Origin: Hymenolepis diminuta
Lineage: Eukaryota; Platyhelminthes; Cestoda; Cyclophyllidea; Hymenolepididae
Reading direction: 5' to 3'
Assembly (NCBI GenBank): GCA_900708905.1
Contig: CAADRB010000026.1
Location: forward strand, 1,508,639-1,572,638
Length of the DNA: 64,000 bases
Part shown: in pieces, positions 1-11,480 of the stretch
Numbering within the stretch: the stretch's first letter is position 1
How the letters are laid out: every line of letters starts with the position of its first letter
Position numbers and translations under genes: made by a program
The notes under the pieces: model-generated
Seen by the model: only the letters and a program-made list of their open reading frames with translations
Told to the model about the DNA's origin: nothing
Database searches by the model: none

Positions 1-3000
1 AGTTTGATTCTAGCTTTAAATGATCGCTACTAAATTGTGATGCAAATTCTTGAACGATTTTTCTTATACATTTGCTGAACCGCGTTTGAACATATTTTCT
101 ACATTTATTGGCGTGCCTGAATTCGATTAAATTAAATTCGGCACGTTCTGCATTGTTTTTTTTTCTGGTCGTGACTTTATCTTAACGATTTCTACCTCAT
201 TTGCAGTCTCATCGATGAATTCACGTTCTGTTGTGCAAATATACTCTTCTATCATTCTATACATCAATAGTGGCAGTTTACGCTAGATTAATTTGTCCTT
301 AATCCAGTTCCAATCTATTCCCTATTCCAAAACAGCATTGCCAGAGACCATCCGAGAGACCTCAGGAGGCTAATTCTCTGTCCAAGATTAGTGTGAGTAA
401 AGACCTAAGGGACCTGGGACTTATCAAAATTACCGATCATTTTTACCTGGATAACTAAAGGCCATACTTGTTCAACTTGTTCATTGCGTTAATAAATTAC
501 GGGGTGATTTCAGCACGAAAAATTCCCTTTCTAATTTTAGCTACCAAATAATGTGTATGCGCGTGCATGTGTGTGTGGGGGTTGGAAAGTCAATGCGATT
601 TGTGCTTGATTTGGCGATTTGCATGCTCTCTCCACCCATGTTTGTGTGGCTGCTTTGAAGGCACTTTGGCCCTGCGCGGTTATTGCCGAGTCACGTGATT
701 TCTGCACAGTCTGGGTGCGGGTTAGATTAGTCATATACCCCATATGAATCCCAAGCCATCTGCAATGCAAATTTATTGGTACACACATCAATTTTAGGAC
801 GTGGAATATAATATGTTCGTCACCGAGATCAAAAATCAAAGATTCAAAGGCCATCGGTGCCCACAGTGAGTGGGATTGCCAACTTCACTGGTTGTTTGGC
901 TAATAAAGAGGGTGGCAAAATTCGACCCCTTGTGGACTTAAGTTTTAGGGAAAAATGAAAAAGAGTAAAGTTACGAAATAACACGGAAATTGTATTACTC
1001 AGATTTTTGTTATGAAGAAGACACGACATAGTTGGATGATAATAGAAAAATCAGACAGTCTCTTGCTTCTTTGACTAATTTCTCTTCAGGACCCCTCGCT
1101 CCCTAAACTTTGTTTCTGTTTCCCTTGTGTTCAAACGTGTTCTATGATTAAAATCATTATTTTTGCTGTCCTATAAAAATAAGTTCCCGATAATGATAAG
1201 ATCTCAAACAACTAGAAATAATTAGGTTTGGGAGAAAAACAGGGTACCAGATATTGGTCGGGCGAGATTTTAGACAGGTGTTTAGAGAGTTGAAGATCAT
1301 GACGCGTACATATGGGTCACTACACCTGTTTGTGATGACAGATGTGTTTCGGTGGTATACGTAAAGGGTGTATATACCACGTTTGAGGTAATGGGTTAAT
1401 CCGTGCATATGCATTGGTCGGAATGATCAACTACTGTCATTAATACTGGCCATAAGAGGGGTGTCGGAATGTGCGTTTCCCTAAGCATGGGTAAATTCAC
1501 GTCAGCCAAGTCAGAGGTCTCAAAATCAATAAATTGAGTCTTATCACAGGAAGGGGGGGGGGATAGAATACGAGTTTCTCACAAAGGCGATTTCAGTATG
1601 CCTTCCTTCTACGAGTTGTTAACGTTTTCCTTAATGGACTTGAGATGACTCTCTATCGGATGAGATTTAGATGAACTTCTTACAATAAAATTTGAACTTG
1701 AAATTTTATATGATTACGGATTACCCATTATCGATCAGTCCGATTTTGGAAACATGCCTCATTTAAAGCTAGTATTTCTCTCTATTGAATGCAACACTGC
1801 ACTAAATTAATACAACTTTTCCTAAATTTTGAGACTTCTATACAAAATGTTAACAGTATAAATGGTAGACAATATGCGGGCAAATTATTTACTAATTTTG
1901 TGGTTGCTATTGCTTAGAAATAGTCCATCGAGGCAAATAGGACAGTACGACTTGATCGAGAGGTTTTGTCGTCCTGAAATATAAACAACACCTTTTTCTC
2001 AAGTAAAATAATTGTTTTAGTTTAAGATAATGTGCAGTCGATAAGAAAAAAATCTTACCGACCATAACTTCAACCTTACCTTACTACTACGATCTAGGCC
2101 TTGGGTAGACATATTGCATGACTTTATGAAAAGAGTGCCAGAGTTTGTGAAAAATTGATCATTAAAATACCCCATTTACCCCACCATTTCTCCACTCCAT
2201 TTTATTTCGAAAGTTCAAATACACTGAAATTCCATGGCGAATTCTGCTACATAACAGATGAAGGATCAGATTAATAAACTGGGCTTGTTATACAAGGCAA
2301 CAGTATCCAGTCAGACCACAATAAACATATCTTTCAAGGCTACATTTTTCGAAACGGAGTAATATAGTGTACAATAAGGCACAGTGGTTAACATGCTACG
2401 GCGAAGCTGATGGCCAACCACACTGGTTAACTTTGGTCAACAAGAAAGCAATTGAAGAGAGTTTCGTAATGGCTTTGGTCAAACAGAAAATAATAATATT
2501 AACTATAATGAGGTGACATATGCTAAACTGTATTATACACTTTTTTATAATACTTTATTTTGGTATATTATTATATACTTTCATTTAAGAAATCTTCCCA
2601 AGGAAAAAGCATTTTCCCTATCTTCTCAATTAAATTGAAGAGAATGTTCGATGAAATAATTATTGTGGTTCAAATTTTAAAAGACATAAATGATAAACAC
2701 TACCATCATATCATCTGCCCTAAAGAGAGTATAATCCCAATTATTATAAAGTAGGTCTAATCTCGAGTGAAAAGTTTCTAAAATCTGACTGAATTAGACT
2801 TGACGACAGCGACACTCTCAGTGAGGTGAGGAATCGGCCCATATCGACCGGCTGAAGTGGCCAGGAGTGGGAAGGTTTGTTGCTACTTCGAAAACTCTTT
2901 ATTATAAAAAGATAAAATTTTGTCAGGGAAAAAAATAAGTAACTTGAAAGTTAGGGAAGGCTACAAGTATATATTTCGAGATAGATTTATGAGTGGAAAT

Positions 3001-4441
3001 ACATACAGAACACTGAGGAAAATCAGTCTTAAAATGCGACTGAAAATTATGAGATACTGTCAATACTTTATAGCAGGTCATCAAATGTCCTAGTTATCAA
3101 TACGAGTACTGCTCATCTTACGTATGATGATGTAAGTACAGCACAAATGGAGGTATCCTGATAAGAGCTTTGACCTCAAATTTGCAACAAATATTACCAC
3201 TTAGTCTTCACCATCCATCCGCTAGTAATTACAAAAACTTCTTTGAGTTATCTATATAAGTGTGACCAACTTCCTACAAAGAACAGCCAAAAATCTGGCC
3301 TTCCTTGAGTTTGGAAAAGATAAATTGATACGCAGTTTGAAGGACGAAGGATGAGAAGAATAAAAAAATGATGAATAAGTGAATTTTACTATGCGGGAGA
3401 TAAGAGATAATCATTCCTGTGCTCTGTATTAGGTGCAGTGTGAGATGTCAAGCCGCTAATCCTTCTCAGTATTGAGCTAAGTAGCTAATGGACTTCATAA
3501 ACCAATTTCCTCTCCTTCCCAGACTAAAGCACTAAAAGTGGCATGTGGAGACCACAATAGTGAATTAAGAGGGTCCACACTTCTGATCTCGTCGGCTATA
3601 TCAGAATGGCTGCTTTGTTTAACCATCCAATCACGATCTAGCCTTTTTATGATTGACTCATCTTTGCGTGGAAGAAGAGCCAACCAGCGTCCAAGGCTTG
3701 AGAAGCCGAACGACGCTGTGTGAGGCATCTTGTATACTCGTACTTCATTCTCTCTTCTGCCATTACTTGGGCCACTTACAGCGCATTAAATCTATGCATC
3801 CCCATGTCCCACTAGTATAATGCTTACTAATTAAGTAAACAATCATCACTTTAGTCGAAGGTCTAACGTAGTGTTTCCTCTTTCATATTCTAACCTCAAG
3901 TCTTTAACGGCAGTTTGAGATTAGTTGTTAGCTAATTACACACTTATGATACATGACTTAACTTCTACTATCACTAGAAATACAAAATCTATATGTGACA
4001 ATTCTAGAATTGTTCAACTTGAAAGGTTAAACTTGTGTGAACTGTGGTAACCTCTGTTATTTTTCTTTTATCACGGCTTTTAGATTGAAAAAAATGCATC
4101 TGAAATGGTATGAAAAACTGTCCAAAGCGATTATTTGGTCACTAAATCACTAAATTTTAGCATTAGAACATGAAACAATGAAGACATGGATTGAAATGTC
4201 TAAAACCTTACTACAAAAACCGAATTGATATTCTGACTCAGCTTTGTCTCGATCTACTTTGGATTGGAATAAACAATTATAATAATTTTTGCCTTACCAT
4301 AGGTGATGAAAAAACGATATTTAATCCCCTCCCTTATTTGAGATTAAAGAGAAGTAAAGAACTCTGAATTTAGAAAGTTTATATAAACAACAATGATGAT
4401 ACATAAATGACCTTCACTTTAAATGAAAGTAACGTTTGCAG
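1..4441. other. Gene-poor AT-rich spacer
   Basis: I see no gene I can support here. Two patches are richer in G and C than their surroundings and carry open frames: 537-854 (minus, 105 codons) and 3495-3728 (open on both strands). Neither shows a recognisable motif, splice structure or start context, so I leave them unassigned. A degenerate 20 to 30 base motif at 874-900 and 2402-2430 recurs at 43081-43108. It may be a remnant of an old dispersed repeat. Confidence 0.5.
1553..1562 (+). repeat. Poly-G tract
   Basis: Ten consecutive G in AT-rich DNA. Similar tracts occur at 14324-14335 and 14505-14516, and the last one abuts an assembly gap. The run length in the assembly may be unreliable. 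Confidence 0.8.
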
Positions 4442-4447
4442 TTTATT
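4442..4447 (-). promoter_or_regulatory. Poly(A) signal of the four-TM gene at 4477-5001
   Basis: AATAAA on the minus strand about 30 bases after the stop codon of the spliced gene. The spacing is normal for a polyadenylation signal and supports the 3' end of that model. Confidence 0.55.
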
Positions 4448-4476
4448 CATTTCTTTTAAACTAACGATCGGTAAAT

Positions 4477-5001
4477 TTATAAGTACCTAGAGGTTTTATA
4501 CAAGTCACATGCTTGAGCCAGAAGGATGGATGACCACACAATCAAAATGTCTACGAAACAGTAGAAGAACGTGAACCCGCTCGATATTACTTCTGCCTTA
4601 ATAGTGAAACAGGCTAGAGCAATATTCAAGATTGTCAGAAGACCCAACACAATGGCGTACTGAAAGAAAGCAGTCGTATAAGATGTATTCAATACAAATT
4701 TACCGAGAGAAGAAGAATTGGAGACTTTCGCATGGCAGCAAAAAATCCAAACAGTGAGCAGAGAACTAGGGAGACACCATGGAGATACAAACAGATGACA
4801 AGTGGTCCTTGTTGTCCATGTGCTGAATATAGAGTACCAGTCGCAATATTAGCCAAACCAAAATTCTGGAGAAAAGAGAGATTTTGTCTATATAAGATAT
4901 GTTCCACAACTTACCAGTGTTTGAGAATTCAGCAGGGCAAAAATCAAGAAAGCAAATTTAATGTCCCCAACTATTGAAGGAAATTTCAATTTGGTGAGCA
5001 T
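4477..5001 (-). CDS. Tetraspanin-like four-TM protein lacking the large loop (143 aa)
   Basis: Unnamed membrane protein, probably at the cell surface or tegument. Three exons join in phase 0: 5001-4915 (29 codons), 4865-4704 (54) and 4659-4477 (60 plus stop). The introns are 49 and 44 bases, both GT-AG. The ATG at 5001 is the first in frame and leads straight into TM1. Predicted membrane segments lie at about 16-39, 50-73, 79-103 and 112-133. TM3 and TM4 are separated by about eight residues, so the large extracellular loop with its CCG motif is absent. TM3 has Asn where tetraspanins usually have Glu or Gln. The exon plan matches the genes at 27965-28457 and 60857-61374 and the first two exons of the tetraspanin at 43923. 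A possible further GT-AG intron inside exon 3 (GTAATA to TTCGTAG) would give an immediate stop, so I read through it. Tetraspanin ancestry is inferred from gene structure and topology. Confidence 0.75.
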
Positions 5002-8000
5002 GCTAGAGAAACACCCGCACAACATTATTATTTATATGTATATGGCAAAAGTTGCATTAAGCTGCATATTTATAGAAGGCCAAGAATCAGACTACATGTG
5101 CCCTCTCACCCTTTAAGAGCACGAAAAACAAGGCACTTGGTGAGTAGTTAATAAAACACGTGAAATAGAAATGAAATTCTTTCAGTCCATTGGGCAAGAA
5201 ATTGGGTCATTTATGTAAGTGCTAGTAATTAAAGAGATATTCGCGTAAATAATACTAACTGTTCAGTTTGCCTGACAGTTTAATTGCAGAGGTACTTGAT
5301 TGACGGTGACAAGATGCATATTAAGACAATTTATATTAGAAGTACGAAACAATTTCATAGATTAGAATTAAAGAAGGTGTGTTTGTATGTTAAAATGAAA
5401 ATAGCCTATATGGACCCCCACTGTCATCGAATCTTCGCGACTGGGCGGGAGATGAGAAGGTTCTGGCGATTTGACAAACACAAACCACTTACTAGACGCC
5501 CTTACCCCGGAAAGGTTTTCATTTTAGATGTGCGTAAAGAGGATGGTTGCAAGATCATATGAAATCGTATCATATAGATTTTCATTATACTGAAGAAAAA
5601 GGTAATTGCGGATATTTGAAAAATTGTTGAGTTCAGACACATTAAGAGAGTTGGTTCTTTGATTTACCTCTCTCCCCTAAAATTTATTACCACACATTTG
5701 AACTACTTCTAATGTCCCTCCTATGTTTTGACCCTTTCCATGATTAAAATTAGTAAAATTATTGCTATTCCTCATGGGTAATAAGAACTGTAAGAAAGTG
5801 GCTTACAAGGGAATGTCTTACTCTAGTCATATCAAATTACTAGTAATTTATAGTGGTTGTGAATGATAGGAAGCATCATCCACTCACATCTGGATGTCTA
5901 TTAAGAAGCAGGAAAGAGATTTCTTGCTATCTCAAATAAAATGGGAACTTAAAACTCGACAAATAGATAATGAGAGAATTAAATAGGAAGCAAGATGGAC
6001 CCCGTAATTTCGAAGTCATTCATTATATTCTAAATAGTGCATATCAGTGCACGAACGGAGAGACCTTGAATATGTTAGATATAAAAAAGGAAAAAAAAGA
6101 AGTGAAGGACCCAGAAGAGATCAAAAATTGCAAACGATAATAGTCGAAACTGAATGAAATGGAACAGGACACAATCTTATTGAATCATTTTTAGTTGGAA
6201 CCTCATTTAGGATCTGCTAGAAGACTATTTATGAGAGACAAGTCTCGTTTAATTCACCTCGTACCGTATTGTACGGGCTGACAAAAGTCGGTTATTTATG
6301 AAGATCTGCATAAGGTCTGCGAGCTTATATTATAATAGTTAATATGAGGAACCAATGATAACTTATACGAGTCCTATACAAAGTCATGATGAAGACGATC
6401 AAGAGGTTAAAGAAGTCTAAGGCAGTCAACAACGCCAATTCCTGCCTCCAAAAGTGTTAATCCTTACCTAAAGGGAATGTGAGGCAGTGTGTTCACTGAA
6501 AGAAAAGCAATGCCCTTTCATTATCGGCAGGATCACTATTTCTCATGCACATCTTAAAAAAGGACTCCTATTGCCCACTTTCAGGTCGTTGAAACGACAC
6601 ATATTAGAACATCACCATTAACGTTGATATCAGGTTCAATGATTTTGAATAGATTGTTTGCAAAAGTAGTGTTGTGTGTTCTTCAAGTTAAGCCGAAGTA
6701 ATTATTCCGGATCTGCCTCCCTTTTCTTCAAACCATTCACTCTCTGCCGTAGTTAAGTATCTGATGGTCTGAATAGAATATTTAATATAATTATCATCCT
6801 CATGCCCTCAATATTAGTTTATTATCCAAACGTTATTGATCCTAACAATGAAAAATGAACTGCTTTGGCTAATATTTAAAGCAAGGGTTAAAGAAAAATA
6901 ATCCATTATAAGAATGCACTTACTTAACTCCACAAGATAAAGGTAACTTGACCTCTTTTTATCTTAAGACTAAACCTAGAATCCTTACGTAACCTTAAAC
7001 GCTGCGGTCTATAGAAATGCTATATCCACTGACGATTATGTTACAATAAGTTGATATTGTAACATTATTGCAATATCAATATTAAAATTTTGTATTTCAC
7101 AGTTCCGTTTGGGCTGTAAGCAAATCCTTAAATATTCTCTCTCTAAGAAATTACTCTGAAACTCATCAAAAATTATCATTCATTTCTGGTTGTTCTGATA
7201 GTCTATCTGAAAACTTTACCAGGTATCCATGTCGGATATCTAGAGACTATTCTTACGACATCATCCACTCCCAAAAACAAAGAAAATTCGGAATGATCGC
7301 CAGAATGCTTTTAAAAAATTGTTCAAAAAACTAAATCTGAAAACAGATGGTTCGATCAATAAGCATAATTAAGTAATCGATAACCTACTCTGACCAAACT
7401 AAATTAAATGGTCTGATTTCCTTTGAATGCAAACGATATTAACTTCAAATAAGATTACATTGACTAATTATTCTAATAAGATTGTTGAAGAAATAGGGTC
7501 TTTCTTTGAGATTTTAAGTTCTATGTTATAGAAATACCAAAGTTCATTTTAGTAGTAAAAAGCGTTTTTTTTAACGCGAGACATTTATCCCAACAGATTT
7601 TGCATTCTCACACAAACAGGAGTTCTTTTGGAAATTCATTCTCTGCAACTGTTTACTTCCGTAGGCGGACTAAAAGAAGACATTCAATTGACAGAGAAAT
7701 TAATCTAAAGAAAAGAAGGTAATTATTTGTAGGCATTTGAATAAACGGAGGAATCAAAAAATAAAATAAATGAGAATGAGAAGCGGAGAAAGAATTAGTG
7801 GCAGTTATTTTTTGAAAGTTCATTTTCATGAAATGCTCCTTTTATCAGTTAAATAAAGGCGGATATTTTAATTAAAGTCTTAAAGGAAATATAATTTGAA
7901 TTGTAGTGCTTGCTCGATTTTCCAAATATATTCTTGCATCCCGATGCGCTAACGTTGAGCAGCGTTTGTATTAATTTTCTATTCATTCATTCATTCATTA

Positions 8001-8639
8001 CATTCAATATTCATTTCGCCGCCCAAATGTTCGTGTTTACATTGATTTTCCTCTTGTTGTAACAATTTCGTCATTTCCATACCATCGATTTCTCGCCTGC
8101 GTTGATGCAATTTTAAGTATCGTTCTATTCAGTAAATTCGAATCAGCATCTATTCCTTCGGTGTTAATTCCAATCGCCTAATCAAAATACAATGGGAATA
8201 AATTAATTAAGCTTTAATCTGTCGACACTTTTCTTTTCCTTTCATATAATCCCTTCTAGAAATTACACTTATCAAGCAGCGGATCTTAGACATATTTTAA
8301 AAACCTTTTTAATATTCAAATAAGTTGATGAGGCCAATTTAACTATTGTTTGAAACAACAAGAAGTGGAAGCATATTATGCTCAAATTGATAAGACAAAT
8401 CATTTAGTACTAATAAAAAGTATAACGCTCAGTGTGCATTTTTGAATCTACATCATTTTTCAAGAGAAATGCACGACATTTAATTACCCACAACATGAGG
8501 CAGAATTTAATTTTTCATTTTGAACATTTTAAACTGTTGAGAAGTCAAATATGGGTAAAAGAAGGAGATCGGATAGGACTATAATTCGAAATCTGATATC
8601 AAAAGTCTCTTACAAAATTTGCTATTTAGATTCAGGTTG
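5002..8639. other. AT-rich spacer
   Basis: No supported gene. A 92-codon open frame at 5284-5562 (plus) has an unusually GC-rich second half rich in Arg, His and Pro. It starts from a non-ATG codon and has no recognisable domain, so it is unassigned. A small stem-loop with eight-base arms (GTTACAAT and ATTGTAAC) lies near 7039-7062. Confidence 0.5.
7981..7999 (+). repeat. (ATTC)n microsatellite
   Basis: Nearly five tandem copies of the tetranucleotide ATTC. Confidence 0.8.
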
Positions 8640-8796
8640 TACGCTAAAGCGGAAGATTCAAGGCACTTTCATACTACCGGTAGGTCTGAACCTACATCTC
8701 CACCTGTCCGGCCTTCTGCTCAAGTTGAAATTTTGATTCTGCGGCTGCTGAAGACGTCATTGAGAAAGCCTCGAGTTCAATCACAATCCAAAAGCC

Positions 8797-9560
8797 GGCA
8801 AATTCTTAGAATCGTGGTACAATAGACACAAATATGTCCTCACAGAGAACCTTACTAAACAAGATGAGAAAATAAACGTTTGTTGCCTAGCCAGAAATCT
8901 AAGCCCTTTCGAATGTGAACTTTGTTCTAAATTCGTCCTGCTGAAAGAATTCGACAAACTTAATTCTAAAACTATGGAGTTGATGGAAGAGGTTTTTGGT
9001 CATTACTTCTCTCTATTTAACGCCCGCTTCAATTGAGAATGATCATAATTTGTGAATTTACAGGTCTTGTAAACTTCTATTATGAAAAACTTAATTTCCG
9101 CTCTTTAACAGATTAACTGTTCAGATATCCAATTTTTCCATCTCCTGATTTTAAGCATAGCTTTGGTAACTACTGGGAACTCGTATGTTAAAATTCTCGC
9201 GGGAAAAACCCAACGTGAAGCAGCATAAAATGGTCAGAGTAGTAGTCATGATGTTGAATTTCAAGTTCTAATTGATTCTTAAGCCACACTAACACGTCTG
9301 GTGTACAAGACGTCTGTAGTTTTGCATAAATCTGCATGATCCGCGGCACTGCCAAGTCATTCTGCCGAACAGAAACCGTCTTCACTTTGACCATTATGTC
9401 GAGGACAACATTTGCTCCAGCATGTCCTTTCGAGCAGTACCAGTGTAAATAGTGCCGAGAGATGTGACTAAAAGAAAATTGTTGCCCCCTGTCCTCCACC
9501 AGAACTCCCGGATCGTTCACCAACAACGTGACCAGGGCTAGTCAAGGACAAAATTAGTAA
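8797..9560 (+). pseudogene. gag remnant of Ty3/gypsy fossil 1
   Basis: A 79-codon open stretch (8797-9036) fits the conserved core of Ty3/gypsy Gag: a Trp-Tyr-x-Arg start, an Asp-rich middle and a helix ending near Phe-Gly. Further gag-like pieces follow in shifted frames. Near 9410-9480 a degenerate zinc-knuckle-like stretch (Cys-Pro-Phe, then Tyr-x-Cys) is broken by in-frame stops. Known Gag binds and packages the element RNA; this copy cannot encode an intact product. Flanking sequence from about 8640 may be the diverged N-terminal part. Confidence 0.65.
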
Positions 9561-9701
9561 GCATTCCGTAAAGGGGATCACCCCATAAACTCAAAGCGAG
9601 ATACCTCACATTAGATGGTCACGTGGCTACTTCTGTAATGGCACCAAGGAAAGCTGAATCTATGTAAATTTACTGATTAATGGGAGCTGACATGACTACA
9701 A

Positions 9702-9767
9702 CTTGATACTGCTCCAAATATAATCATAGTCTGATGGAAGCTATGAAAATCATTGGGTCACCCAAAA
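9702..9767 (+). pseudogene. Aspartic protease remnant of fossil 1
   Basis: The frame from 9702 begins Leu-Asp-Thr-Ala followed by a run of Ile and Val, then a Leu-Gly-x-Pro. This is the usual layout around the active-site Asp of retroelement proteases. Two stop codons interrupt it. In many flatworm Ty3/gypsy elements the active site reads DTA rather than DTG, so Ala by itself is not evidence of inactivation. Confidence 0.55.
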
Positions 9768-9968
9768 CTAGCACCATTTTCCCTATCTTCACAGCAGCTT
9801 ATATAATCTTAGTCTGTGTAATCACTTTAAAACTGTTACCGAATGTTCAGCCAGTTTTTCACTAACAACCCTACTTATGGTGAACGAAGAACTTAAACGT
9901 ATGGATCATAGCGATATTATGAAATCTGTTTCTTATTCAAAAATTGACAACACCTGCTATTGTTGTTC

Positions 9969-10060
9969 GGAAGGCAAATGGAACTATCTGGTTTTGAGCT
10001 GACCATTTTACCGATCTAAATGCAGCATTGTTACCCTTTACTAATTCCAGGTGGCATCTT
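9969..10060 (+). pseudogene. Start of reverse transcriptase, fossil 1
   Basis: A Lys-x-x-Gly-Thr-Ile motif is followed by a degenerate Asp-Phe-x-x-x-Leu-Asn, as at the beginning of the RT palm. Similarity ends within about 90 bases. The rest of RT, including the YxDD box, is absent. Confidence 0.5.
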
Positions 10061-10182
10061 CTAAGTACTGAACAGCAGTACGTTTACGGCAAATCGAATT
10101 TGCCCCAAGGATTCGAGAGGTACTGACAATTTATATTCAACGTTGCGAATTCCAGTATACCACACTTCTATCTGACATATAA

Positions 10183-11460
10183 CCATATTGACAGATTTTA
10201 AACCCCTTCTCTCTTTCCTTTGATCCAAAAGGGGTGTTTAGCTTTGATCAACCATCATCCTTGGGTGATTCCGATATATATCGGAAAACAACGAAATTCA
10301 GTCAAGCTGACTGTCTTCCTCATCTATGATCAGAAATATCCTGACGAAAAAACAGTCATTGCTTGTCTAAATATGCAAGATGATACCAAACGTCTGATGC
10401 TGTACGCAAACTTCCAGTAACTATAAATGATATACAAGATGCGACAGCTAAAGATTCAGTGCTGAAGGAGATCATGGAATAGATTCATATAGGACGACCA
10501 AAATTTAACCAAAAATCTATCTCCTAAAATTTTATAGACGGTATGGTAATCTGTCTGTGGTTAATTCATGCTTAATGCTTGCAGATCGTGTCGTCATTTC
10601 TACATCACTCAAATGTCTCGGTTACAAAAGTGCTTTTTTAGTTCCCGCGATGTTTGCAACATAAAATCTATTGCAAGAACATTCACATACTGGATCAGTG
10701 TGGACAAGGATATCGAAGAAGCTGTTCAAAATGTCAGCAGGCGACTGAACTTCTACCACACCAGAAACCTTGTCTCTTTCGTAAGACTGCTCCAAGGTCC
10801 CGCATACACTTAAATTTTGCTGGACTTGTCAATAGTCTCTGATATATTGTTGTAGTAGATTCGTACTCAGTGTAGCTCGGAGTTATTTCATTAAAGTCCA
10901 CCACAACTACCATGTTGATCGATAGTCTTCTCTATATATTTTCAATTAATGGACTAACAAAGGTCATTGTAACTGATAACGCAGCCAATTGTGTTCTGCC
11001 CTTTTTCAAAGTTTTTGCCAGAGTTGTAACATAATCTACTTCTAACCTTCATTATATCATCCTCAATCGAATAGTCAGGCAGGGCGATTCATTAACACTC
11101 TAAAGAGGGCACTTCAGAAGTCACAAAGGGGGAGAAAAATGATAGATATTTTCGATGCATTACTTTTCATATGTGGAACGACACCGCATCCTGCTCAGTC
11201 CCTGTGAACCTCTTATGGGGGTGAAGATCCAGGACGATCCACAATACTCTTCTCTCAAGAAACTTAACTTTTCCCTAATTTATTTTCAAGTGCTAAGAAG
11301 ACCCTTGCAACCGGCAAACAGTTTATGTCCGCGAGCGTTGGCAAAGTGGTACATAAACAGAAGATATCATCAGAGCTCGGCGAGGTAGCGTGCTATATGA
11401 AGTGGATATTAATGGGAAAGTTTGAATACGTCATCAAAATCATTTCTGCCCTCGGTACGC
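10183..11460 (+). pseudogene. RNase H and integrase remnant, fossil 1
   Basis: RNase H is marked by Ile-Leu-Thr-Asp-x-Lys-Pro-Leu near 10185-10215. The linker before integrase is recognisable at 10411-10482. The integrase core then shows its first Asp in VVVDSYS (Asp codon 10858-10860) and its second in VTDN (Asp codon 10975-10977), in the same frame. The third motif lies in another frame near 11050-11120 (YHPQSN followed by QAGRF). There the catalytic Glu is replaced by Gly (GGG at 11082-11084). Several frameshifts and stops are present. Integrase normally inserts the element cDNA; this copy is dead twice over. Confidence 0.75.
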
Positions 11461-11480
11461 AGCGGCATCATCAAACCTAG

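Larger units (their letters stand above)
8640..11480 (+). mobile_element. Degenerate Ty3/gypsy LTR retrotransposon (fossil 1)
   Basis: Remains of gag, protease, the start of reverse transcriptase, RNase H and integrase follow one another on the plus strand in the standard Ty3/gypsy order. Each block is interrupted by stops and frame changes. Between the first RT residues (to about 10060) and RNase H (from about 10180) most of RT is missing, so there is a large internal deletion. I could not find matching LTRs. A possible right boundary region near 11750 has no counterpart on the left. The element cannot move by itself. A 112-codon open frame on the opposite strand (9188-9526) is antisense to gag and is not a gene. 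Confidence 0.8.

Noticed and set aside
537..854. 105-codon minus-strand frame
   Set aside because: It starts from a non-ATG codon, has no domain I recognise and no splice sites, and sits in a GC-richer patch with repeat-like words.
3495..3728. Overlapping open frames on both strands
   Set aside because: Both strands are open only because of local base composition; no motif or gene structure supports either.
4554..4593. Possible GT-AG intron (GTAATA to TTCGTAG) in the last exon of the gene at 4477-5001
   Set aside because: Splicing it would bring in a stop within three codons and remove TM4. The unspliced reading gives a complete fourth membrane segment, as in the sister genes.
9188..9526. 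112-codon open frame on the minus strand
   Set aside because: It lies antisense to the gag remnant of the first retroelement fossil, has no ATG start, and its peptide matches nothing I know.
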